Shown in pieces: positions 1-6,090 of a stretch of 13,240 bases of DNA (position 1 is its first letter; each line of letters opens with the position of its first letter). A program made the position numbers and the translations under genes. Source of the DNA: Nitrospira sp. ST-bin4 (GTDB taxonomy: Bacteria > Nitrospirota > Nitrospiria > Nitrospirales > Nitrospiraceae); NCBI GenBank assembly GCA_002083565.1, contig MSXM01000043.1:72312-85551 (forward strand), given 5' to 3'. The notes below the pieces were generated by a model, which was not told the DNA's origin, made no database searches, and saw nothing but the letters and a program-made list of their open reading frames with translations.

Positions 1-88
1 CGCCCGGTCCCGCACCATAAGCCATACGCCCTGGACTTTAAAACCGGATGACGTCTCAGTTCGTAGATGCACTGATGAATCATGGCGG

Positions 89-253
89 TTAATAAGCCGT
101 CACTCGGATGGTGTGGCGATTCAGCCCTAGGACTGTAGGCAATTCTGCATAGTTGCCGCACAACTGAGACAGAACGATCTCATCTTCCTCATTAAGCCTC
201 TTTAATAGTCTTGCAATTTCGAGGTGATCGCGCCGACCCGTTCTCATCTTCAA
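89..253 (-). CDS. small hypothetical protein (54 aa), divergent from sigma gene
   Basis: This is a possible small protein of unknown function. I chose the TTG at 253 because an AAAAGGAG ribosome-binding site lies 7 bases upstream; an ATG two codons further in (247) is the alternative, and the open frame runs back to 325 without a better start. The product begins MKMRTGRRDH, has a charged, probably helical middle (HLEIARLLKRLNEEDEIVL, roughly residues 10-28) and ends LNRHTIRVTAY. There is no signal peptide, membrane segment or metal-binding motif. It points away from the sigma-factor gene, so a regulatory link is conceivable but nothing shows it. I recognise no family. The good ribosome-binding site and protein-like composition support it, but a chance open frame remains possible. 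Confidence 0.4.
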   Translation of the reverse strand: MKMRTGRRDHLEIARLLKRLNEEDEIVLSQLCGNYAELPTVLGLNRHTIRVTAY

Positions 254-375
254 TCCAGCACTCCTTTTGCTTGACAGAGCGATAGACAAAGGAACAGCCA
301 GAATGAATCCTCTTGCTTCCATCACGCTCTAACAGAAGTAGACGGATAGGCAACCACAAGATGAAAGGTGATGCC

Positions 376-1635
376 ATGCATGATGAAGGACTTCGGACGA
401 CGGATGAAGCTGAAAGCAAGGAGACTGTCGATACCGATGTGGACGCCGATGACCAGCAGGCAAGCGGCTTGCTTGGGGTGATCGGCCGTAACGACACACA
501 GAGAGCCGCTCAAGAGGAACAATCTGCACCAGCCATGCGTACGAGTCATGGTGCAAGTCCGTTCTTATTGGAGTCCCTGTACTTCCGCTCGTTCGGTCAG
601 AGGGAGCTGCTCACACGCGAAGAAGAAGTGGCTGTCGCAAAGCAGGTCGATCAGGGCACACGTCGAATTCGAATTGCCTTACGCCATGTCATAAACATAC
701 TCGCCCGCTCGAAACACGCGCCGGCTTTGTCAGATTCCGTCAAAAGCCTTCAACTCATCAAGCGACTGAGCGGACTCTCAGCCAAGGCGCTGGATGATAC
801 GGAGCACACACTCCTTGCCATACTGAAACCGCCGGTTCGCACGATGAAACCTGCCGCCACGACGGGAAAACGGCTGAAGGTCCTGCTCGACGAGATTCGG
901 TCCGCGCGAGTCGTCCTCGAACGAGGCAAAGACGAACTGGTGCGGCGAAACCTGCGATTGGTGGTTGATGTTGCGAAACACTATACCGGCCGAGGGCTCG
1001 CCTTGCTCGACCTTGTCCAAGAAGGCAATATCGGTCTGATGAAAGCCGCCGAACGCTACCAGTACCGAAAAGGGTTCAAGTTCAGCACCTATGCCACGTG
1101 GTGGATTAGACAAGGTATTACGCGGGCTATTGCGGATCAATCTCGAACCATCCGCATTCCGGTCCACCAGACCGAAGCCTCCCATCGCATTGTTCGGGTG
1201 ACGCGCCGCCTTGGACAGCAGTTCGGACGTCCTGCTCGCATAGAAGAGATCGCACACGTGCTTCGCATGAGACCCGATCGGCTCCATGACACTGTTCAGG
1301 CATTCCAAGAACCGGTGGCGCTGGAAACGCCGATTGGCGATGGGGAGACCCAGTTCGGGGATATGATCCCGGATCAACTCGCAGTTCCCCCCGATGCCCA
1401 CGTACACCGAACTGAGATGACGACGCAGTTGGATCGAATTCTCGGAATTCTCACACCGAGGGAACAAACAGTAATCCGCCTCCGCTTCGGGATTGGTTAC
1501 GAGGAGGCTCGCACCTTGGAACAAGTCGGCCAGAACCTGTCGGTCACGCGCGAGCGCATCCGCCAAATCGAGGCGAAGGCGCTCAAAAAGCTCAAGACGC
1601 CTGAAATCCGTGAACTCTTCGCTGCCATCAAGTAA
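376..1635 (+). CDS. RNA polymerase sigma-70 factor, RpoD/SigA-like (probably group 2)
   Basis: Sigma subunit that directs RNA polymerase to -10/-35 promoters. Region 1.2 is at about residues 60-95 (SPFLLESLYFRSFGQRELLT), region 2 at about 186-250 (RRNLRLVVDVAKHYTGRGL, DLVQEGNIGLMKAAERY, FSTYATWWIRQGI), region 3 from about 259 (IRIPVHQTE), and region 4 at about 359-408 with the helix-turn-helix ending VTRERIRQIEAKALKKL. An acidic N-terminus of about 55 residues stands in place of a normal region 1.1. A basic linker of about 90 residues separates regions 1.2 and 2.1, far shorter than the E. coli RpoD insert. I chose ATG 376 because AAAGGTGAT precedes it; ATG 361 (GGATAGG upstream, 424 aa) is nearly as good. 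It is not beside dnaG, the usual neighbour of the housekeeping rpoD, so I infer an additional group 2 sigma factor, though it could be the primary one. Confidence 0.93.
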   Translation: MHDEGLRTTDEAESKETVDTDVDADDQQASGLLGVIGRNDTQRAAQEEQSAPAMRTSHGASPFLLESLYFRSFGQRELLTREEEVAVAKQVDQGTRRIRIALRHVINILARSKHAPALSDSVKSLQLIKRLSGLSAKALDDTEHTLLAILKPPVRTMKPAATTGKRLKVLLDEIRSARVVLERGKDELVRRNLRLVVDVAKHYTGRGLALLDLVQEGNIGLMKAAERYQYRKGFKFSTYATWWIRQGITRAIADQSRTIRIPVHQTEASHRIVRVTRRLGQQFGRPARIEEIAHVLRMRPDRLHDTVQAFQEPVALETPIGDGETQFGDMIPDQLAVPPDAHVHRTEMTTQLDRILGILTPREQTVIRLRFGIGYEEARTLEQVGQNLSVTRERIRQIEAKALKKLKTPEIRELFAAIK

Positions 1636-1657
1636 GCACTCCGGTTATTCGCAAACC

Positions 1658-1685
1658 CGCAGGCCGGGCGAATGCCCGGCCTGCG
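1658..1685 (+). terminator. hairpin terminator after the sigma gene
   Basis: A perfect 12-bp GC-rich stem (CGCAGGCCGGGC and its complement) closes a 4-base GAAT loop, 22 bases after the sigma stop codon. What follows is only a weak pyrimidine stretch (CTTTCCCCCC about 7 bases on), not a true T-run, so termination may be partial or assisted by other factors. It separates the sigma gene from the lipB operon. Confidence 0.65.
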
Positions 1686-1806
1686 AGATCCCGCTTTCCC
1701 CCCGATAACAAGTTGTGCGACAATGTTTCCTCTATGGATGTGCGCAACATCGCCACAAGAGACTCTCTCCTTACCACACATCGCTTATTCCGGTGCCTAG
1801 AAACCT

Positions 1807-2628
1807 ATGCAGACCGCTTTTTACTCCAAAGATAAATCGGGGACTGAGTTCTGTGCCTTGGAGTGTCCGGTCCGCGCAACGGATTCTGCGTTTCCACCTG
1901 CCACCGCCGGATCACTCCTTGTCTTCCCCACACCTGTCCCCTATTCCGTCGCATGGGACCTACAGTCACGCCTCCACCATGAGCGCCTCTCTGATGTGAG
2001 ACCGGATACAGTCGTCATCCTTGAACACCAGCCTGTCTATACACTCGGACGCAGCACCCAGGCATCCGATTGGGGCGGGGATGAAGCCCTCTTGCGCGTC
2101 AATGGAACGGCAGTGCATCGGGTGAATCGCGGAGGATCAGCCACCTACCATGGCCCCGGACAAATCGTCGTGTATCCGATCCTCAAGTTGGCTCAGCACG
2201 CTCCAGGTCCGAGACGACTCGTCCAGCTGCTTGAAGACGTGATCATTCGCCTGCTGAAACACTGGGATATCGACGGCCATCGAATCGAGAAGAGACCGGG
2301 GATCTGGGTGCTGACGCCTCAACCGGCAAAGATCGCGTCTATCGGAATCCGCATCGAACGAGGCATTACCCTGCACGGATTTGCGCTCAACGTCGATATG
2401 GACCTGACGCCGTTTCAACGGATCCGTCCATGCGGATTTGCCAATTGCCTGGTCAGCTCCATAAACGTGCTCTGCGGCAAGAGCATCCCTCTCGATGAGG
2501 TCAAATCTGATCTTGCCCGGATATTCGGTGAGGTGTTTTCGATTGAGTGGACCACCGCAGCAACGCATCCCGGCACACGCTTTACTGCAGCCGATGAGTT
2601 CGTGCCGATCAACCGATTCAATCTGTAA
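1807..2628 (+). CDS. lipB: octanoyl-[acyl-carrier-protein] transferase LipB
   Basis: LipB moves the octanoyl group from acyl carrier protein to the lipoyl domains of enzymes such as pyruvate dehydrogenase and the glycine cleavage H protein, the first step of lipoate synthesis, in the cytoplasm. The family signature RGGSATYHGPGQ starts at residue 108. The catalytic pair expected for LipB is visible as K175 (in AKIASIGI) and C209 (in RIRPCGFAN). The family core begins near residue 37 (LLVFPTPVPYSVAWDLQ), so ATG 1807 gives an unusual N-terminal extension of about 36 residues. No clear ribosome-binding site precedes 1807, and an internal TTG (1858) would shorten the extension; the start is the least certain part. 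It opens a run of four closely spaced genes and ends 14 bases before the dehydrogenase gene. No lipA is in the window. Confidence 0.93.
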   Translation: MQTAFYSKDKSGTEFCALECPVRATDSAFPPATAGSLLVFPTPVPYSVAWDLQSRLHHERLSDVRPDTVVILEHQPVYTLGRSTQASDWGGDEALLRVNGTAVHRVNRGGSATYHGPGQIVVYPILKLAQHAPGPRRLVQLLEDVIIRLLKHWDIDGHRIEKRPGIWVLTPQPAKIASIGIRIERGITLHGFALNVDMDLTPFQRIRPCGFANCLVSSINVLCGKSIPLDEVKSDLARIFGEVFSIEWTTAATHPGTRFTAADEFVPINRFNL

Positions 2629-2642
2629 CGGATCGAGAGCTT

Positions 2643-3899
2643 ATGCAGGAACTTGACACCCACACCTTTCGTTTGGCGGTTGCGCAATTCGATCGCGCGG
2701 CTGAGGCGATGCAGTTGGACCCAAACCTGCGTGAACGGTTGAAGCTGCCCCAACGCTCGCTCATCGTCAGCCTACCGGTGCGCATGGATGATGGACGGGT
2801 GGAAGTCTTTACCGGCTACCGGGTGCAACACGACTCCTCGCGCGGCCCCTGCAAAGGAGGCATTCGGTATCATCAGGACGTGAGCCTCGGAGAGGTCTCG
2901 GCCCTTGCGATGTGGATGACGTGGAAATGCGCCTTGGCGGGCTTGCCCTATGGCGGAGCAAAAGGCGGCATTCAGGTTTCTCCGAAGAAGTTATCCCGCG
3001 CTGAATTACAGCGACTTACTCGGCGCTATGCCGCTGAAATTTTCCCCCTCATCGGCCCCGACAAAGACGTCCCCGCCCCCGACGTGGGAACCGACGCGCA
3101 AGTCATGTCATGGATCATGGATACCTATAGCCAACAGGTCGGCTTTGCGGTTCCAGGCGTGGTGACCGGCAAACCGCTCTCGCTCGGCGGCAGCCTCGGG
3201 CGCGAAGAAGCCACCGGGCGAGGGGTTGTCTATGTCACACTGGAAGCGCTCCGCCACCTCAAGCTATCGATCGAGAATACGACAGTAGCCATCCAAGGCT
3301 TCGGCAATGTCGGCTCCCACACCGCGCTCATCATGCAGCAAGAAGGCGCGCGAGTCGTCGCCATCAGCGATGTGACCGGGGGCATCTACAATGCCAGGGG
3401 GCTGGACATTCCTGAACTGATCAGGCGTTACCGGAACTCAGGACGATCGCTCGCTGACACGAAGATGGGGGAGTCCATTACGAACGAAGAATTACTGCAG
3501 CTGGACTGTACGGTACTCGTTCCCGCAGCCCTCTCGGAGCAAATTACTGAAACCAATGCCGACCGTCTTCGCTGTCGCATTCTATCGGAAGGGGCAAACG
3601 GCCCTACGACCCTGGAAGCCGACCGCATACTCGAAGAGAAAGGCATCTTTATCATTCCTGATATTCTGGCGAATTCAGGCGGAGTGATCGTGTCGTATTT
3701 CGAGTGGGTGCAAGATCTTCAACGATTCTTTTGGAGCGCGAGCGATATTCAGCAGCGCTTGCACGATATCATCACGTCGGCCTTTCATCGCACTCTTCGG
3801 TTCTCGAACGAACGACACACATCGATGCGCATGGCAGCGCTCATGAGCGGAATCGACCAAGTCGCCCAAGCGCATCTCCAACGCGGACTGTATCCGTAA
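2643..3899 (+). CDS. gdhA: Glu/Leu/Phe/Val dehydrogenase, probable glutamate dehydrogenase
   Basis: Interconverts glutamate and 2-oxoglutarate plus ammonium using NAD(P)H, linking nitrogen assimilation or glutamate breakdown to the TCA cycle. The 418-residue length fits the family. The substrate-binding motif SRGPCKGGIRYH lies at about residues 67-78, the catalytic lysine K107 is in GLPYGGAKGGI, the catalytic aspartate D147 is in APDVGTD, and the Rossmann dinucleotide motif GFGNVGS is at 219-225. The C-terminal part has LSEGANGPTT and PDILANSGGV. Specificity for glutamate over leucine, phenylalanine or valine is inferred from overall resemblance, and coenzyme choice cannot be read with confidence. 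The gene starts 14 bases after lipB and ends 14 bases before the next gene, so it is very likely co-transcribed with them. Confidence 0.92.
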   Translation: MQELDTHTFRLAVAQFDRAAEAMQLDPNLRERLKLPQRSLIVSLPVRMDDGRVEVFTGYRVQHDSSRGPCKGGIRYHQDVSLGEVSALAMWMTWKCALAGLPYGGAKGGIQVSPKKLSRAELQRLTRRYAAEIFPLIGPDKDVPAPDVGTDAQVMSWIMDTYSQQVGFAVPGVVTGKPLSLGGSLGREEATGRGVVYVTLEALRHLKLSIENTTVAIQGFGNVGSHTALIMQQEGARVVAISDVTGGIYNARGLDIPELIRRYRNSGRSLADTKMGESITNEELLQLDCTVLVPAALSEQITETNADRLRCRILSEGANGPTTLEADRILEEKGIFIIPDILANSGGVIVSYFEWVQDLQRFFWSASDIQQRLHDIITSAFHRTLRFSNERHTSMRMAALMSGIDQVAQAHLQRGLYP

Positions 3900-3913
3900 C
3901 GGAGCGGCTGACA

Positions 3914-4207
3914 GTGGCACGAGACGAAGTATCGAGAGCGTGGAAACACCATTGTGGTGAGGGCTGGCCCCAATTCTCAAGCCCACACCAAGGCCAGTTG
4001 ATGACCCTCGATACCGTCATCAGCGGGTGTGTGGTGTTCTTTCTGGACAGTCCCGAAGGACTCGACCACCAGCGGATGGCCCTTGTGAGAGACTGTTTGG
4101 ACGAGCTGATCGAGCTGACCGCAGAACTGGATACAGACTCCCAGACATACTTTCTCCGTCTTCGACAGCTCGGAGAAATGCTGCTGACCACAACACCACA
4201 GCCATAA
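3914..4207 (+). CDS. hypothetical protein (97 aa) after glutamate dehydrogenase
   Basis: A small protein of unknown function. The open frame reaches back to 3704 inside the dehydrogenase gene, but GTG 3914 is the likely start: GGAGC lies 8 bases upstream and the spacing to the dehydrogenase stop is 14 bases. The product begins MARDEVSRAWKHHCGEGWPQ. It has a hydrophobic patch (TVISGCVVFFLDSPEG, about residues 36-51) that looks like a buried strand rather than a membrane helix, then an acidic, helix-prone C-terminal half (CLDELIELTAELDTDSQTYF). It has no signal peptide or metal-binding cluster. The position suggests it is expressed with the dehydrogenase and could be an accessory to it, but nothing in the sequence proves a role. 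Confidence 0.7.
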   Translation: MARDEVSRAWKHHCGEGWPQFSSPHQGQLMTLDTVISGCVVFFLDSPEGLDHQRMALVRDCLDELIELTAELDTDSQTYFLRLRQLGEMLLTTTPQP

Positions 4208-4235
4208 TCGCAGTTCAGGAGTAAAGGAGAAAAGA

Positions 4236-4769
4236 ATGGGGAAGCATCGTGCGGCACTCATATTAGTCTTGGCTCTTGTAGGCCCACTCGCCGGCCTTAT
4301 CCCTTCGGCTCATGCCGAACCGTATGAGCTGAGTAAGCACGATGTGACAGAGTCTGCATCGATTTCGAGCGCCACCATCTCGCTCTTCGGCATTAAACTC
4401 GGTGACTCAGAGACCGCCGCCATCGAGACCCTGGTCAATGGAACAATACCGGGTGTCAAGGCCGAGCAGGAAGCGGCCTTCATCTTCCTGCTCGATCAAC
4501 GAAAACCGACCGGCCCCATGGCCGGTGTGCGCATCCAGGACGGGAAAGTCGATCTGATTTTTATCAACAACCGATTCGCGCACAAGACCAGAGGCATCTT
4601 CCGCAATGTCTTGAACAGCGACAGCCCGGATGACATCCGTAAATTGCTGGGCAAGGAAGACTACGGCGATGAAAACGTGCTGGGCGCCGTCATGGCCTAC
4701 GATAAGCAGGGGTTTCAGGTGAACTATCTGGGGAAGGACATCAACATCGAATTCGTCCCTCCGCGTTAA
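4236..4769 (+). CDS. exported hypothetical protein (177 aa)
   Basis: Probable periplasmic or outer-envelope protein of unknown function. A clear Sec signal peptide is present: basic MGKHR, a hydrophobic core at about residues 6-22, and an AHA cleavage site after residue 27. There is no lipobox cysteine. The mature part has alternating predicted strands and the pattern FGIKLGDSETAAIETL near residues 51-66, followed by DGKVDLIFINNRF and, later, SPDDIRKLLGKEDYGDEN. That pattern recalls small envelope proteins in which a helix and sheet follow a G-x-x-x-G-x-S turn (an SmpA/BamE-like arrangement); this is fold-level speculation. A strong ribosome-binding site (AAAGGAG) precedes the ATG. It is the last gene of the run that begins with lipB. 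Confidence 0.85.
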   Translation: MGKHRAALILVLALVGPLAGLIPSAHAEPYELSKHDVTESASISSATISLFGIKLGDSETAAIETLVNGTIPGVKAEQEAAFIFLLDQRKPTGPMAGVRIQDGKVDLIFINNRFAHKTRGIFRNVLNSDSPDDIRKLLGKEDYGDENVLGAVMAYDKQGFQVNYLGKDINIEFVPPR

Positions 4770-4791
4770 CTCACCGTACCCCTCGCACTCG

Positions 4792-4819
4792 GCGACCCCA
4801 TCCCCTCGGATGGAGTCGC
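4792..4819. terminator. hairpin between convergent genes
   Basis: A 12-bp inverted repeat with one mismatch (GCGACCCCATCC against GGATGGAGTCGC) closes a 4-base loop. It lies between a plus-strand gene ending at 4769 and a minus-strand gene ending at 4843, which is where a shared terminator is expected. No T-run flanks either side. A second perfect 12-base palindrome (GCGGAGCTCCGC, 4828-4839) follows, just before the end of the minus-strand gene. Confidence 0.4.
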
Positions 4820-4842
4820 TCGAACGTGCGGAGCTCCGCTGT

Positions 4843-5226
4843 TCAGTGCATAGTGCTACCCGATGCTGACACGCCAGACTTTTCTCCGGTTGCCGCCTTC
4901 GAACGCCCTTTTGCGCTGATTTGATCACGAATCTTGTCATAGATGCCATTCGATAGAACCTTGCGGGCTTTCAATTCATCAACGGACGAGTACGGCCGGC
5001 CCTCCACAATCTTCTTCGCGTGCGCGGTCCCTATGCCTGGGAGTGACTTCAGGTCCGTGAGCGTGGCCGAATTGATGTCGATCAGCTTCGTGTCACCGCT
5101 GCTTGCCCCCCCAGCCTTTACGGTTTCTGATTGGGGCAGTGGCTTCGGCGGCGTGCCAGCTGTGGCGGTTGAAGTCAGCGCGAGCAGGGCGATTGAAAGG
5201 GCCAGGAATCGGACAGAGTAGTTCAT
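4843..5226 (-). CDS. exported helix-hairpin-helix (ComEA-like) protein
   Basis: Small exported protein with a ComEA-type helix-hairpin-helix domain, a fold that binds DNA backbone without sequence specificity; in ComEA proteins it serves DNA uptake. ATG 5226 is chosen because AAGGAGG lies 6 bases upstream; the frame extends 7 codons further with no support. The 127-residue product has a signal peptide (hydrophobic MNYSVRFLALSIALLALTST, cleavage after ATA near residue 23), a Pro/Gly/Ser-rich linker, and a single domain at about 49-103: INSATLTDL, hairpin LPGIGTAHAKKIV (62-74), GRPYSSVDEL. The tail is low-complexity and basic. No other competence gene is nearby, and Helix-hairpin-helix proteins of this short type are common and not proof of competence. 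It is followed by the hairpin shared with the converging operon. Confidence 0.85.
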   Translation of the reverse strand: MNYSVRFLALSIALLALTSTATAGTPPKPLPQSETVKAGGASSGDTKLIDINSATLTDLKSLPGIGTAHAKKIVEGRPYSSVDELKARKVLSNGIYDKIRDQISAKGRSKAATGEKSGVSASGSTMH

Positions 5227-5659
5227 GGCATTCCTCCTTGGTTGCAAGAACCGTTGGATAGTTGTGTGGATCTCAACCGTGCGCCTCGGTTGCTGGTGAT
5301 CCGTTTCTTGCCGGCACTAGGCTTACTGCGAGATTCGTTCCACTATCGAAGACAAGGGAAAACCAGATCATTGACCGATTTGGCTAGTCCGAGCTGTATC
5401 TCGCAGGAGAGGGCTCGTATCGGGAGGGATACAGCCAAGGCTGATTGAATAGATCAGGTGGAGGAAAATAGAACCGGTTACTGCACCCTCTCACTCGCGC
5501 GTAACCCACAGTCGACCAGGCACCTGGCGATGACCGACGGGCAGTTGGTTGAGAATTTAACGCCTGACTCCATCTATTGCCCCCCCTCTATTTGACCTTG
5601 GGAGATGACGTCCTCGACCACGCAGTTTATCCACCAACCTCCACGTGTTGACGATACCC

Positions 5660-5755
5660 TCATTTGGGTGAGTACTCCTTCCGGCCGGAGGGTCGCGCAT
5701 CCTGGAAAGCCTCCAACTCGGCAAGCGCATCGAGATCTTTGTGGCGGCCGGCATT
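5660..5755 (-). pseudogene. possible C-terminal fragment of a nucleotidyltransferase-like protein
   Basis: Directly where the OrfA likeness ends, another minus-strand frame gives NAGRHKDLDALAELEAF and continues for about 14 residues to a TGA at 5662-5660. The A-G-R-x-K-D-L-x-x-L-x-x-L-E pattern recalls the C-terminal end of predicted nucleotidyltransferases of the toxin-antitoxin or DUF6036-like type. The match is short and from memory. No start or upstream domain (G-S-x10-D-x-D) exists, so if real it is only a fragment joined to the insertion-sequence stub. Confidence 0.25.
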
Positions 5756-5808
5756 GCATCTTTGAGAATGGACACAACCTGTGTCTCGGTGAATTTAGAC
5801 TGGCGCAT
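5755..5808 (-). pseudogene. IS3-family transposase OrfA, N-terminal remnant
   Basis: Reading down from ATG 5808 the frame gives MRQSKFTETQVVSILKDA, which matches the well-known start of IS3-family OrfA proteins (the HTH_Tnp_1 type, usually M-x-x-S-K/R-F-T-E-x-Q-I/V-V-x-I-L-K-E-A). After about 18 codons the likeness stops abruptly: the expected G-x-P/K-x-x-x-x-C-R-K-x-G-I helix-turn-helix is absent, although the frame stays open to 5557. No OrfB or DDE catalytic domain follows. It is therefore a 5' stub of an insertion sequence, broken by deletion or recombination near 5755. Confidence 0.65.
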
Positions 5809-5858
5809 GGGAACCTCCGTCCAGGGTGGCTATTCTGCCAGAAAGCTCTCCTTCTGAT

Positions 5859-5882
5859 CTGTCTACTTTTCGGGGGAGCTTA
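5859..5882 (-). repeat. possible left terminal repeat of the IS3 remnant
   Basis: Read on the minus strand, the sequence TAAGCTCCCCCGAAAAGTAG and its continuation ACAG lies about 50 bases upstream of the OrfA start. C-rich blocks followed by AAAAGT-G/A-GACA are typical of the ends of several IS3-family elements, and the distance to OrfA is right. A weak partner (TATTGCCCCCC followed by TCTATTTGAC, 5575-5596) lies on the far side, agreeing at about half of 24 positions, so the right end is uncertain. Confidence 0.4.
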
Positions 5883-5952
5883 CGCCGTTGGGCCGGGCTG
5901 CCCGGCAGTAGACAGTCTGCATAGGGGACCATGCTGGTCTGGTTACGTCCCG

Positions 5953-6090
5953 ATGGTCAATCCAGTGGGTCCCAGACGCAAAGATGGGCGGCGCAATGAA
6001 GGAGGCGAAGGAACCGGCGGACTTCAGACCACCGCCGTAACACCCAACGGTCTATCGGATGACAGAGAACGGCCGGAGATGGGCTACTGA
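5953..6090 (+). pseudogene. possible N-terminal remnant of a group II intron-encoded protein
   Basis: From ATG 5953 the frame gives MVNPVGPRRKDGRRNEGGEG and runs to a TGA at 6088-6090. The V-N/K-P-V-G-P-R-R-x-D-G-R-R-N opening resembles, from memory, the start of reverse transcriptase/maturases encoded by bacterial group II introns. No reverse transcriptase motifs (such as YADD) or maturase domain follow, and the frame ends after 45 residues, overlapping the end of the carboxypeptidase gene on the other strand. If the likeness is real, the intron was truncated on insertion or by later deletion. Confidence 0.3.

Larger units (their letters stand above)
5227..6083. other. long stretch without an intact gene; relics of mobile DNA
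   Basis: No open frame here looks like a complete gene. From 5227 to about 5570 I see nothing recognisable beyond the ribosome-binding site of the helix-hairpin-helix gene and a small inverted repeat (CCAGG-CA-CCTGG, 5516-5527). From about 5570 to 6090 there are fragments resembling an IS3-family transposase start, possibly a nucleotidyltransferase end, and a group II intron-encoded protein start, each listed separately. A compact near-palindrome (GCCGGGC-T-GCCCGGC, 5892-5906) lies between the transposase and intron relics. The stretch looks like accumulated insertion and deletion scars. Confidence 0.6.

Noticed and set aside
1..83. Minus-strand frame starting ATG at 83 and running off the left edge (MIHQCIYELRRHP...)
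   Set aside because: Only 27 codons are visible, there is no ribosome-binding site, and no family is recognisable; it cannot be supported from this window.
271..276. TTGACA as a -35 box for the sigma gene
   Set aside because: No -10-like hexamer lies 15-19 bases downstream, so it does not make a promoter with the usual spacing.
778..1566. Long minus-strand open frame (262 codons) inside the sigma gene
   Set aside because: It is antisense to a clear sigma-70 gene, with no ribosome-binding site or recognisable domain; it mirrors the coding bias of the real gene.
4943..5221. Plus-strand open frame opposite the helix-hairpin-helix gene
   Set aside because: The minus-strand gene has a signal peptide, a known domain and a strong ribosome-binding site; this is its shadow.
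5242..5448. 68-codon plus-strand open frame after the helix-hairpin-helix gene
   Set aside because: No ribosome-binding site and no protein-like motif; it starts inside the leader of the divergent gene.
5575..5596. Right terminal repeat of the IS3 remnant
   Set aside because: Agreement with the left end is only about half of 24 positions and rests mostly on the C-run, so I did not list it as a separate feature.
5605..6090. A 161-codon plus-strand open frame through the relic region as one gene
   Set aside because: Its first two thirds are antisense to the OrfA stub and have no protein-like pattern or ribosome-binding site; only the last part (from 5953) resembles a known protein start.
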